A DNA stretch of 64,000 nt from Actinomycetota bacterium (GTDB lineage: Bacteria; Actinomycetota; Actinomycetes; Actinomycetales; Microbacteriaceae). The number at the start of each line of letters is the position of its first letter. Position 1 is the stretch's first letter. The stretch is from NCBI GenBank assembly GCA_020160915.1, contig JAIUPK010000007.1, forward strand, positions 62,001-126,000, in the 5' to 3' direction. A program made the translations under genes and the position numbers. The notes under the pieces are model-generated. The model was not told the DNA's origin. It ran no database searches and saw only the letters and a list, made by a program, of their open reading frames with translations. Positions 9,595 through 17,804 of this stretch are shown one piece after another.

Positions 9595-10785
9595 TCACTT
9601 GGATAGGGCATCTGCAACAAGCGCCAGGCGCGCTGCAATCGACGCATTGCTCTCGCGCACCTCATCCGTGCCGAGCCGGACGATCACCACGTCGGAAGCT
9701 GGGGACACGACCATCACCTGGCCGAAATTGCCCATCGCGACAAGGTCGGCGCCTCCTGAAGGACCCGGGAGGCGCCACCACCCGTTCTCGTAGCCCATCG
9801 GGATTCCGCCAAAGTCGACGACCGGATCAGCGTGCGAACCGCTCAATCCGGTGGTGATGTAGGCCGACGGCGCGACGAGGTCTCCGCTCACCAGCCCCTC
9901 GTCCAGGTAGAGCTGACCTATCCGTGCAAGGTCGCGAGCAGTTGAGACCAACCCGCTCTCATGCCAGGCGAACCCGTGGTCGTCGACGCACCACCACGCG
10001 TCATCCTGCGCGCCGATGGCGTGCCAGAGATCACTCACCGGACCGTCTGTCAGCGTGGTGCCGGTCGCGCGCTGCAGCGCAAGACCGACGAGATTCGGCG
10101 CGTAGTCGTTGTACTGGAATCCGCCGGGCGGAGAGACGATCTGAGGTCGCGTGAGGACGGTTTCAATCAGATCGCTCGAGTAGTACACCGCCGATGCGTC
10201 CTGGTTCACCCACGGAAAGTCCACCTGCTGGGAGAAACCGACTCCGGAGCGCATGTCCAGCAGTGCCCGAATGGTGATCTCTGCGAATCGCGGGTCGCGT
10301 TCACCGAGCTCAGGTACGTATGCGGTGATCGGGTCGTCGAGGTTCATCAGCCGAGCATCCGCCGCGCGCGCGACGAGAAGCGCCAGCACTGACTTGGAGA
10401 CGGAGAAGGCCATCGCGGGCCTGTCAGCTGCGCCGCCGTTGCCGTACCACTGGCACACCAGCTGCCCGTGGTGGATGACGACCAGCGATTGCGCCGCGCC
10501 CTCGGCCAGATACTCGTTCATCGACGGCACCCCGACCCCGGAGAACGCCGCCGCCACAGTGGCGCACTCATCGTGCTCCCGCCACGCGACCGGAGAATCC
10601 GCGACAATGCGTTGGGTTGGTTTCCACGTGTAGTCACTCGTGTTGGCGTCACCCCTACTGAGCACGCGCACCGCGTAGGGCACGTCACCTTCGGCGAGCG
10701 TGATGACGGCACCGACGAGCAGGGTGGCCACCGCGACCACGGCGATGGGGAGCCTCCACCGTGGGATCCGAGTCGCAGTTCTCAC
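9595..10785 (-). CDS. Membrane-anchored serine hydrolase, class C beta-lactamase fold
   Basis: A 396-residue protein with an N-terminal membrane anchor (about residues 10-30) and a serine-hydrolase domain. It has the nucleophile motif SVSK (S128, K131) and the second motif YND in FQYNDYAPN, as in class C beta-lactamase/DD-peptidase-like esterases. The GTG start at 10785 overlaps the stop (10782-10784) of the MFS gene's restored frame as GTGA, so it is the last gene of the five-gene operon starting at 16083. The real substrate (peptidoglycan, ester or lactam) cannot be decided from sequence. Confidence 0.85.
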   Translation of the reverse strand: MRTATRIPRWRLPIAVVAVATLLVGAVITLAEGDVPYAVRVLSRGDANTSDYTWKPTQRIVADSPVAWREHDECATVAAAFSGVGVPSMNEYLAEGAAQSLVVIHHGQLVCQWYGNGGAADRPAMAFSVSKSVLALLVARAADARLMNLDDPITAYVPELGERDPRFAEITIRALLDMRSGVGFSQQVDFPWVNQDASAVYYSSDLIETVLTRPQIVSPPGGFQYNDYAPNLVGLALQRATGTTLTDGPVSDLWHAIGAQDDAWWCVDDHGFAWHESGLVSTARDLARIGQLYLDEGLVSGDLVAPSAYITTGLSGSHADPVVDFGGIPMGYENGWWRLPGPSGGADLVAMGNFGQVMVVSPASDVVIVRLGTDEVRESNASIAARLALVADALSK

Positions 10786-10867
10786 TCTGTGGTCCGACGC
10801 TGTGGCCGTGTCTCATTGACAGGGGTGAGGGATGCCGCGTTCTGACGATGACGCACTGGGAGGGTGA

Positions 10868-12247
10868 TCACAGCGAGCGTCGCGGCAATCGCCGCCGTGG
10901 TCGCCGCAGCCAGGAAGGCCGCGCGGAGAAGCCCTGCGACTGCGCGATCGCATCAATACCGGGCGTCGCGTCACCGGTGGCGTTCTGCGCGGCCACATGG
11001 ACGGCGCTGAAGACCGCGATCCCGATCGCGCCCCCGAGCTGAGCGCTTCCGCTGGCGATGCCCGACGTGATGCCGGACCGACTCGCGGGGACTCCCGAGG
11101 TGATGACCAGTGTGGTCGGAGTGAAGCTCAGGGCGACCCCGATGGCGGCGAGGAGGAGGGCCGGCAACACGTCGAGAAGGTAGCTGCCCGCAACCGGCCC
11201 TCGTGCCAGCCAGAGGTGACTGCCCGCAACCAGTATCAATCCCGTAATCATCGTGCGGGTGGCTCCCCAGCGAGTGACAAGACGCGGGAGGAGGATCACC
11301 GTCACGGCAAATCCAGTGATCGATGTCGGAAGCATGGCCGCTCCGGCGAGGACCGGGCTGTAGCCGAGTCCCTGCTGAAGGTAGAGGGCGACGAGGAAGA
11401 AACAGGCAACTCGAGCCGCACCACCGAGGAGGTTCACGGCAACGCCGGCCGAGACAGTCGCGCTGCGAAACAGGTCGAGGGGCACCACCGGGTCGACGGC
11501 CCGGCGCTCGACGATGATGAAGACCACGACCAGAGCGACTGCCACGCCCGCGGAACCCAGCACTTCGAGCGAGACGAGTCCGGTCTCCGGAGCTGAAAGC
11601 ACTCCGAAGACGATCGCAAGTGCCGCACCCGTCACGGTGACTGCGCCCGCCACATCGAACGAGCGTTGACTGCCCACCGCATCCGGCGGCGTCAATCGGG
11701 CCGCGACCACGAGGTTGGCCAGAGCCACAGCGCCGGTGATGATGAACACCGACTGCCAGCCGAATGCCGTCACCATCACGCCGCCGACCGACACGCCTGC
11801 GGCACCACCGAGTGCGGAAGCGGCGCCCCAGGCGCTCATGGCGCGAGCCTTCTGCTCCCCCGGAAACGTCAGAAGCAGAAGCGACAGTGCCGCGGGAGTC
11901 AGCGCCGCCGCCCCGAGTCCCTGAATCATTCGGGCCGCGATGACGACGGCTTCGTTCGTCGCCAGGCTCGCGAGCGCCGAGGAGCCGACGAGCAGGCTCG
12001 ACCCGAGCAGGAACATGCGCCTGCGGCCGAAGAGATCGGCGGCGCGTCCCGCGACGAGAAGGAACCCTCCGAACGTCAGGAAGTAGGCGTTGAGAATCCA
12101 CGCACTCCCCGTACGCGTGAGCGCGAGCTCCTGGGACATCGAGGGAAGTGCGACATTGAGGATCGAGGAGTCGAGCATCGCGACGAACTGAGCGCACACC
12201 AGCGCGAGGAGCAGGACCCGTCGCCGCACGTCAGGAGACAGAGACAT
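10868..12247 (-). CDS. MFS drug/H+ antiporter (DHA2-like), C-terminus frameshifted
   Basis: A multi-helix exporter of the EmrB/QacA type with the motif GRAADLFGRRR between helices 2 and 3 and LNVALPSM in helix 1. The frame as read gives 459 residues, and its last ~20 are Arg/Pro-rich rather than membrane-like. The expected final helix (AAFLAAATTAAIAATL...) lies in another frame from about 10920, beginning at a CGCGCG run. That frame ends at 10782 in a GTGA overlap with the next gene, exactly the operon style here. The intact protein would therefore span 10782-12247. The shift is either a real inactivating mutation or a sequence error. The ATG at 12247 overlaps the upstream gene by 17 bp. Confidence 0.8.
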   Translation of the reverse strand: MSLSPDVRRRVLLLALVCAQFVAMLDSSILNVALPSMSQELALTRTGSAWILNAYFLTFGGFLLVAGRAADLFGRRRMFLLGSSLLVGSSALASLATNEAVVIAARMIQGLGAAALTPAALSLLLLTFPGEQKARAMSAWGAASALGGAAGVSVGGVMVTAFGWQSVFIITGAVALANLVVAARLTPPDAVGSQRSFDVAGAVTVTGAALAIVFGVLSAPETGLVSLEVLGSAGVAVALVVVFIIVERRAVDPVVPLDLFRSATVSAGVAVNLLGGAARVACFFLVALYLQQGLGYSPVLAGAAMLPTSITGFAVTVILLPRLVTRWGATRTMITGLILVAGSHLWLARGPVAGSYLLDVLPALLLAAIGVALSFTPTTLVITSGVPASRSGITSGIASGSAQLGGAIGIAVFSAVHVAAQNATGDATPGIDAIAQSQGFSARPSWLRRPRRRLPRRSL

Positions 12248-13763
12248 CGGCCCGCTCCGTTCCCGCGGATGATGCGGCGGGGTTCGCCGGCGAGCGAGTC
12301 CACGAACCGCTCCGTACGACGTTCCAGACACGGGCGGCAAGTGTGAGGGCGGCCGCGCTGCCCGCGGCCCCTCCCGCGATCGCGAGGGCTGGCCAGCCAT
12401 AGAACACACCGAACCAGGTCACGTTGCGACCATCGTAGAGCAGACTGGCCAGCAGAGGCACTAGGGCGACCAGTGCGACAAGAGCTAAGGACGGCAAGAG
12501 CCCCAGCACTAGTCGCACTCGCTTGCCCCTGTGGTGGCGTGCCCAGCGGGCCGAGCGGATGACGGCGAGAGCCCCCAGGATGAGCGCGGCGATCGTGATC
12601 GCTCCCAGCAGGGCGTCGACGGCCCACGAAGGTAAGCCGGACGTCGTGGATGGTGCCGGCTCGCCTCGGAGGATGGCGAGGACGCCGCGCCTGATCGCTG
12701 TCTGGTCCGACTGGAGTGCTGAGCTGCTGTTGAACAGGAGCGCAACCCCCAGGTCCTGGTCAGGTATCAACACCTGCGCGGCCCCGTACGTCATCTGGTT
12801 GCCCGTGTGGTCGAGTTGAGTGGGAGCATCCGCGGGCCCGGCGGTGAACCAGCCCAGCGCGTAACCGCTGGGGCTGCCTGGGCTGTGCCATTGCCTGAAG
12901 CCCTCAGGGGACACGATCTGTGCTCCGTTGGCCGCGCGACCATCGTTGGCGTTGACGAGGAGCCATTGCGCCATGTCTGCTGCAGAGGAGACAACACCTC
13001 CGGAGCCTTCAACGAAGGTGCCCAGCGCAAGTGCTGGCACGGGCATCCCGAAGACGACGATGTGGCCGTCGGCAAGCCCGGCGATGGCATCGGTGTTTGT
13101 CGTCTCGGTGACGCTGGAGAACATTCCCGCGGGCTCGAAGACATGCCGCCGAATGTAGTCGCCGAACGGCTCCCCGCTGACGACTTCGACCAGTCGCGCC
13201 GCGATCTGGTAGTTCGGGTTGTGGTAGCTCCACCGTGTGCCCGGGTCGGCCGCGAGGTGGGAATCACGCATGCTCTCAATGGCCTCGGCCAGGCTCGATG
13301 GCTGTGACTTGCTGAAGTCGGGGTTCGTCGAGTCCGCGAGTCCGGAGGTCTGGGTGAGGATCTGACGCACGGTGATCAGTGAACCGCGCGGATCGGCCAG
13401 CTGGAACTCCGGAAGGTGGGATACGACGGTGTCGTCCAGCCTGAGTAGGCCGTCGTCCACCAGTTGGAGAACCGCCAGTGCGGTGAACGACTTGCTCAGC
13501 GACGCCACCTGGAACAGTGTGGACTCTGTGACGGGGTTGCCAGCGGAGTCGTGACCGAACCCAGCAACGTGCACCACCTGTTGACCCCGCGTGATGGCGA
13601 CAGCCAGACCCGGGATGTGATGTGCCGCCATCTGCTCCACGAGATACTGGTCAACGGCCGCCACCCGGTCACTCGGTGTCGCGCTGTTGGATCCGCGAGC
13701 CGGAGATGCCATCACCGCCGTGATGAGTAGCGCGCCTACGATCGCGAACAGTCCTCGTCTCAT
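12231..13763 (-). CDS. Exported serine hydrolase (beta-lactamase fold) with C-terminal membrane region
   Basis: A 510-residue protein. A signal peptide (about residues 1-24) is followed by a beta-lactamase/D-aminopeptidase-like domain to about residue 380, with SLSK (S88, K91), YHN (in SYHNPNYQ) and HTG (in LDHTGNQ). About four hydrophobic helices follow. This architecture, periplasmic-type hydrolase plus membrane tail, is common in actinobacteria and of unknown substrate. Its ATG overlaps the stop of the PfpI-like gene as ATGA, and its stop lies inside the MFS gene, so translation is coupled on both sides. Confidence 0.87.
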   Translation of the reverse strand: MRRGLFAIVGALLITAVMASPARGSNSATPSDRVAAVDQYLVEQMAAHHIPGLAVAITRGQQVVHVAGFGHDSAGNPVTESTLFQVASLSKSFTALAVLQLVDDGLLRLDDTVVSHLPEFQLADPRGSLITVRQILTQTSGLADSTNPDFSKSQPSSLAEAIESMRDSHLAADPGTRWSYHNPNYQIAARLVEVVSGEPFGDYIRRHVFEPAGMFSSVTETTNTDAIAGLADGHIVVFGMPVPALALGTFVEGSGGVVSSAADMAQWLLVNANDGRAANGAQIVSPEGFRQWHSPGSPSGYALGWFTAGPADAPTQLDHTGNQMTYGAAQVLIPDQDLGVALLFNSSSALQSDQTAIRRGVLAILRGEPAPSTTSGLPSWAVDALLGAITIAALILGALAVIRSARWARHHRGKRVRLVLGLLPSLALVALVALVPLLASLLYDGRNVTWFGVFYGWPALAIAGGAAGSAAALTLAARVWNVVRSGSWTRSPANPAASSAGTERADVSVS

Positions 13764-15082
13764 GATGCAGCCCGCTCGGTGGTGGGCTGGCCTGCGGTTG
13801 CAGAGGTTCTGGCACGGCGCACCCAGCGGGAGATGCTGAGCGGGAGTAGGCCCACCCCGACGGCCACGGCAAGACTCACGATGACAAGCACGGGCGCACG
13901 CACCTGCACGGCCAGTGGGGCGACCTCGGGCGTGACTCGATAGATCGGGTACTCGAGCATCTTGCTCGCAGAGTGCACGACAGATGAGCTGGCGCTGCGG
14001 GAGAGCAGTTCGAACGCCGCATCAAAGCCCTGTTCGCTGCCCGGTGCGCCGAGCTGCCCGGCAACGACGGAGACCGCGGAGGAGCTGACACTCGTCGCCG
14101 TACGAATCTCGATGCCGTGCTGGGTCGTGATCGATCCTGTACGCGAATAGGCCGCTGCCGTCGCCGCCTGGGAGTAGGTGTACACCGCGAGAATCGACGC
14201 GACGTCTATCTCGCCGACACCCTCGCGCAGTTCGACACCCACCGAGGGTCGACCCCACGGGAAGACCGTATTCAGGATCAGGGGGGCGTCCTCAAACCCG
14301 AAGCTCTGTGCAGGCATCGCCGTCGAAGCTTCAGGCGACCATCCGGGGTACCGAATGGTGTTGCCGATCCGGGCCGCCTCCGCGTCGCCGGCCATATCGG
14401 CGAGAACCCTGAGGGAGCCCGGGATGCCCGACGTGACACCACCTGTGGTGGTTACCCGTCCATCCCGAACGAAGCGCTCGCCGGTGACCCAGGTGACCTC
14501 CGGATTCGACTCCCTGAGCGCGGAGATGCGCGACCAGTGGGAGGTCGCTCGGAGTCCGTCGAGAATCCCGGACGCCGCGAGCAATCGTGAGCCAGCGCAG
14601 ACCCCGAGGATACGAGCGCCGGCGTGGTACTGCGAAGAGATGAAGTCGCGTGCTCCCGCCTCCTCCGCGTCGGCTGGGTCATTGACCGCGGGCACGACCA
14701 CGAGGTCGGGCCTCGGTGCGGCTCCCGAGGCGACCTCGTCGAAGGTGTGGTCGGGCAGCACCGCCATGCTCCCGTCCACCGGTGCAGCCTCCGTGCTGGC
14801 GGCGATCGTATAGACGAAGAAACTCGGCGAGCTGGAGAACACTTCGTGGGGGGCGAACGCGTCGGTCGTGTCGGTACCCGTCTGACCCAGAACGATCGCC
14901 ACTACGAGTTGATTTGGCGCTGGCGTCCTGGCCGGCGCGGGACGTGCTGCTGGGGTTCCTTGGCGTCCCTCGTTGGAGCTAGCGGGCTGGGACAGCCCAC
15001 CGATCGCGATGGCAGCAAAGGTGGCGGCCGTGAGGGTGGTGGCGAGCGCGATCGATCCGATGCGCCGAGCAATGCGTGACAT
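13760..15082 (-). CDS. Exported, membrane-anchored DJ-1/PfpI-family protein
   Basis: A 440-residue protein with an N-terminal signal/anchor (about residues 8-30), a DJ-1/PfpI (glutamine-amidotransferase-like) domain with nucleophile-elbow cysteine C162 in ILGVCAGSRLLA, and a C-terminal transmembrane helix followed by a basic tail. DJ-1/PfpI proteins are normally cytosolic, and GATase1-type AraC regulators carry a similar domain, so an exported, anchored version is unusual. The start at 15082 has AAGGAG at ideal spacing; upstream extension is not needed. Second gene of the operon, 23 bp after the alpha/beta hydrolase, ATGA-coupled to the next gene. Confidence 0.8.
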   Translation of the reverse strand: MSRIARRIGSIALATTLTAATFAAIAIGGLSQPASSNEGRQGTPAARPAPARTPAPNQLVVAIVLGQTGTDTTDAFAPHEVFSSSPSFFVYTIAASTEAAPVDGSMAVLPDHTFDEVASGAAPRPDLVVVPAVNDPADAEEAGARDFISSQYHAGARILGVCAGSRLLAASGILDGLRATSHWSRISALRESNPEVTWVTGERFVRDGRVTTTGGVTSGIPGSLRVLADMAGDAEAARIGNTIRYPGWSPEASTAMPAQSFGFEDAPLILNTVFPWGRPSVGVELREGVGEIDVASILAVYTYSQAATAAAYSRTGSITTQHGIEIRTATSVSSSAVSVVAGQLGAPGSEQGFDAAFELLSRSASSSVVHSASKMLEYPIYRVTPEVAPLAVQVRAPVLVIVSLAVAVGVGLLPLSISRWVRRARTSATAGQPTTERAAS

Positions 15083-15105
15083 GCGGGTCTCCTTGGGGGG
15101 TCTGG

Positions 15106-16083
15106 TTAGCGGTCGAGGGTGGTGGCGAGGAACTCGGCGATCATCCGGGCGATTGCCGGGGATTGCGTCCAGTGCAGGTAGTGGGTTCCCTCCAGCACCT
15201 CGAGTCGGTGGGACGAGACGGTCGCGAGTTCGGCTTCGTGGTGAGCGAGCCATCCGGGGATCGTGTCGACGCTGTCGCTGCTGAGCATCTCGAGCACGGG
15301 AAGGTCGCTCGGGAATGGCCGCAGGTTTGCCTTGGTCGAGTTCGCGGCGATCTGGCTCCACTCGTCGCTGACCGACGGGTTGCCGTAATTCCAGTTCGTC
15401 ATCGCCGCGATTCGCCGACGCTCGTCGGCTGTGAAGGCGGTGCCGGGGGGCTGAATCAGGTCAGGGACCAGGGTTGACGCCACACGCATCAGTCCCAGGG
15501 TGTTGACGAGGCCATCGACCACGGAGGGGGTTCCTCGCTCCAGAGATGAAGTGGTGGCGGCCATCGGGTCGATACCAATGATCGCCGAGACCTCACCGGG
15601 GTACTGGTTGGCGTAGTAGCGCGCGTAGAGTCCGCCGACGGAATGGCCCACCAGAATCACTGGAGTGCTGACGTTGAGTTTGTCGAGGACTTGGTGGATC
15701 TCACTCGTGATGTTCTCGATCGAGCGGCCGGCGACATCGAGGTCGCTGTACCCGTAGCCGAATCCCTCGATGACGATCACGTCGTACTCGTCGAGCTCAC
15801 GGATCAGCGGAGCCAAGTCGATGGCGGGGGCGGCGGTGCCGTAGCCACTGAGCAGAACCATCGTGGGCCCGGCGCCACCGGTTCGGACGACATTGACGTC
15901 TCCCTCGGCTAGGCGGACCGTGGTGCCGTAGGGCATGATCGCGGCCTTCTCAGAAGCAGACACGGCGGAGCTGCCGATGGCGGACACGGCCGCGATCACG
16001 AGCAGCGAGGCCGTCGCGATCATGACGACTCGGAGGGCACGGCGCCCGAAGGGCGGGCGTCGGGGGGAGTTGGTGGGTGACAT
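15106..16083 (-). CDS. Exported alpha/beta hydrolase
   Basis: A 325-residue protein with a twin-arginine-poor signal/anchor (about residues 15-40) and an alpha/beta-hydrolase fold. The nucleophile is S148 in GHSVGG; the likely catalytic His is in EGTHYLHW near the C-terminus. First gene of the five-gene operon that runs to 9595. Its promoter region carries a 17-bp-arm inverted repeat shared with the divergent TetR gene, so repression by that TetR is likely. The substrate could be an ester or a lactone; nothing in the sequence decides. Confidence 0.86.
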   Translation of the reverse strand: MSPTNSPRRPPFGRRALRVVMIATASLLVIAAVSAIGSSAVSASEKAAIMPYGTTVRLAEGDVNVVRTGGAGPTMVLLSGYGTAAPAIDLAPLIRELDEYDVIVIEGFGYGYSDLDVAGRSIENITSEIHQVLDKLNVSTPVILVGHSVGGLYARYYANQYPGEVSAIIGIDPMAATTSSLERGTPSVVDGLVNTLGLMRVASTLVPDLIQPPGTAFTADERRRIAAMTNWNYGNPSVSDEWSQIAANSTKANLRPFPSDLPVLEMLSSDSVDTIPGWLAHHEAELATVSSHRLEVLEGTHYLHWTQSPAIARMIAEFLATTLDR

Positions 16084-16151
16084 GGCGTGCAGCCTTCTCT
16101 CGTTCTCGAGGCGGGGCGCTCGGCGTCCGGTTGACGCCAGCGGTCTTTAAT

Positions 16152-16202
16152 TCAAACACTGATGTATACTTTCGTGAGGCTAAGATATACATCAATGTTT
16201 GA
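16152..16202. promoter_or_regulatory. Long inverted-repeat operator between hydrolase operon and TetR
   Basis: Arms of 17 bp (16152-16168, TCAAACACTGATGTATA, and 16186-16202) match with a single mismatch across a 17-bp spacer. It lies in the divergent spacer of the alpha/beta hydrolase operon and the plus-strand TetR gene. A half-site with 13/18 identity appears upstream of the second TetR (17385-17402). Confidence 0.75.
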
Positions 16203-16223
16203 TTTAGTCAAGAGGACAAGACG

Positions 16224-16970
16224 ATGCAGGTACGGCAGGGACGTCGGGGCAGGGCCGACGCCGTTCGCAATCGCACGGCGATCATCGAGGCCACGCTCTC
16301 GACATTGAACGAGAAGCCGAGCGCGAGCCTTGCCGAGATCGCCACCGCTGCGGGCGTCAGCAGAGGGACCCTGTACGGGCACTTCCCCAGCAGGCAGTCC
16401 CTGGTGGCGGCGGCGTTCGATTGGCTCATGGGCGATGTCGATGCGCAACTCGCGAAGATTGATCCAGCCACGCCCGCGGTCGCGTCGCTCGAGCAACTGG
16501 TCGCGACGTCATGGTGGGTGCTCGGTCACATCGCGGGGATGACCACCGCCGCGAGTCTGGAGATCCCGGCGCGGGAGCTCCGCCGTCTTCATCGAGAACC
16601 GCTCGCCCGGATCCAGGGGCTGCTGGCCCAGGGGCGCGAGCAGGGCGTGTTCCGGTCGGACCAGGACCTCGAATGGCAGGCCCAGTGCTTCTACTCGATT
16701 CTGCAGGCCGGAGCGACGCAGGTCAGAGGGGGCCGGCTCCTGCCGAGCACGGCCACGGCCGAGATGGCGACGACTATTCGGGCGATGCTTGAAGCAAGGA
16801 CCGAAGGGTCGCCGGAAGAAGCGTCTGAACGTCCTCCTCCGTCAGCCGACCAGCTCGAATCTCAGAAGCAGCTCCGTGGAGGATCGAGAAGTAGCACGCA
16901 ACCTGCCAGTCGACGCCCTGATCCCTTCGGAAGGAGCCATCCGCTCGACCCCGTTCAAGGAGGCGGATGA
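16224..16970 (+). CDS. TetR-family regulator with aberrant C-terminal tail
   Basis: A 248-residue regulator with HTH segment ASLAEIATAAGVSRGTLYGHFPSRQSL near residues 33-63. It is clearly paralogous to the opposite gene (ATLADIAQAAGIGRVTLYGHFPSRSEL). The family-like part ends at about residue 191 (TTIRAMLEAR). The last ~60 residues are Ser/Pro/Arg-rich and are simply the antisense of the other TetR's 3' end, with which it overlaps by 197 bp. It probably autoregulates through the 16152-16202 repeat and represses the hydrolase operon. Confidence 0.85.
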   Translation: MQVRQGRRGRADAVRNRTAIIEATLSTLNEKPSASLAEIATAAGVSRGTLYGHFPSRQSLVAAAFDWLMGDVDAQLAKIDPATPAVASLEQLVATSWWVLGHIAGMTTAASLEIPARELRRLHREPLARIQGLLAQGREQGVFRSDQDLEWQAQCFYSILQAGATQVRGGRLLPSTATAEMATTIRAMLEARTEGSPEEASERPPPSADQLESQKQLRGGSRSSTQPASRRPDPFGRSHPLDPVQGGG

Positions 16971-17361
16971 GCCGTGTCCTCGGGTCATCATGACTGGCGT
17001 GCATCTCCGCTTCCGGTAGCTCCTGCTCTACGACGCCGCGGAGGGTGTTGACTTCGCTGAGAACTCGCCACGAGGTCGTCGCGAGCGTATCCATCGCCTC
17101 CCAGGGGCTGCCCGAAAGGTCAATTGCACTGAGCTGCGTCTCAACCCGGACCATGGTGGTGTGGAGCAATGCGGTCAGCAACTCGCTGCGGGAAGGGAAG
17201 TGACCGTAGAGGGTGACCCGCCCGATACCCGCGGCCTGTGCGATGTCGGCCAGGGTCGCCGAAGGGTTCTCGGTCAGGCATCGAGCGGCGGCTGCCAGGA
17301 TCGCGTCTCGGTTACGGGTCGAGTCCGACCGCACTCCCCGCTCGCGCGCCTTCGGTTCCAT
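16774..17361 (-). CDS. TetR-family regulator (paralog of the convergent TetR)
   Basis: A 195-residue regulator of normal length. Its HTH, TLADIAQAAGIGRVTLYGHFPSR, is closely similar to that of the convergent TetR, and the C-terminal domains align too (WQVACYFSILHGAASEIRAGRL versus WQAQCFYSILQAGATQVRGGRL). It ends inside the 3' region of that gene. A half-site related to the neighbour's operator lies 24 bp upstream of its start, so the pair may recognise related DNA. Its targets beyond itself are unclear. Confidence 0.88.
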   Translation of the reverse strand: MEPKARERGVRSDSTRNRDAILAAAARCLTENPSATLADIAQAAGIGRVTLYGHFPSRSELLTALLHTTMVRVETQLSAIDLSGSPWEAMDTLATTSWRVLSEVNTLRGVVEQELPEAEMHASHDDPRTRLIRLLERGRADGSFRRDQGVDWQVACYFSILHGAASEIRAGRLTEEDVQTLLPATLRSLLQASPE

Positions 17362-17384
17362 GTGTGCCCCCGCCGATTCTTAAC

Positions 17385-17402
17385 TCAGACACTAGAGTAT
17401 GC
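17385..17402. promoter_or_regulatory. Operator half-site upstream of second TetR
   Basis: TCAGACACTAGAGTATGC matches 13 of 18 positions of TCAAACACTGATGTATAC at 16152-16169. Position just upstream of the 17361 start suggests autoregulation or cross-regulation by the two TetR paralogs. Confidence 0.5.
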
Positions 17403-17472
17403 GATCAGTGACGGTGGTGAGGTCACTGGATCGATCCTGAGTAGCGCTTTCTCGCGGCTGGGTGAGTCCGGC

Positions 17473-17506
17473 CCCACCTCGCCCGCAATGCCACGGGCGA
17501 GGTGGG
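17473..17506 (-). terminator. Terminator hairpin after the ABM monooxygenase gene
   Basis: A perfect 13-bp stem (17473-17485 with 17494-17506) and an 8-nt loop lie 14 bp beyond the stop of the minus-strand ABM gene. No T-tract follows, as is usual in high-GC actinobacteria. Confidence 0.65.
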
Positions 17507-17519
17507 AAACTCCGTGCCG

Positions 17520-17804
17520 TTAGCCGGCGCTGACGATGTCCATCTGCGGCTGGCCATCGACGAGATCGCCGACAGTGGCCATGAACGTGATCGTATGGTC
17601 GTGCGTCATGTGCTCGTCAAGTGCTTTCTGGTCACGCCAGACTTCAACATTGCGGATTATCTCAGCGTCAAGGAGGTCGACGGAGAATTCGTAGACCATG
17701 CACCCGTCGTCGTGCTCGGTTGCCGCGGCGACCGCGAGCACGGCGTCGGCGAGAGCTTGTCGCATCCCCGGGCGGGCCCGGGCTGATCCACGCACGATGA
17801 TCAC
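17520..17804 (-). CDS. Antibiotic biosynthesis monooxygenase (ABM) domain protein
   Basis: A 94-residue ferredoxin-fold protein with the ABM pattern: MIIVRGSARARPGMRQAL at the start, CMVYEFSVD in strand 2 and NVEVWRDQKALDEHMTHDH around the conserved WxxxxxxxxH. Family members include cofactor-free quinol monooxygenases (YgiN-like). Start ATGA-overlaps the stop of the FAD monooxygenase gene, so the two are translated together and probably act on the same aromatic or polyketide-like compound. Confidence 0.87.
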   Translation of the reverse strand: MIIVRGSARARPGMRQALADAVLAVAAATEHDDGCMVYEFSVDLLDAEIIRNVEVWRDQKALDEHMTHDHTITFMATVGDLVDGQPQMDIVSAG

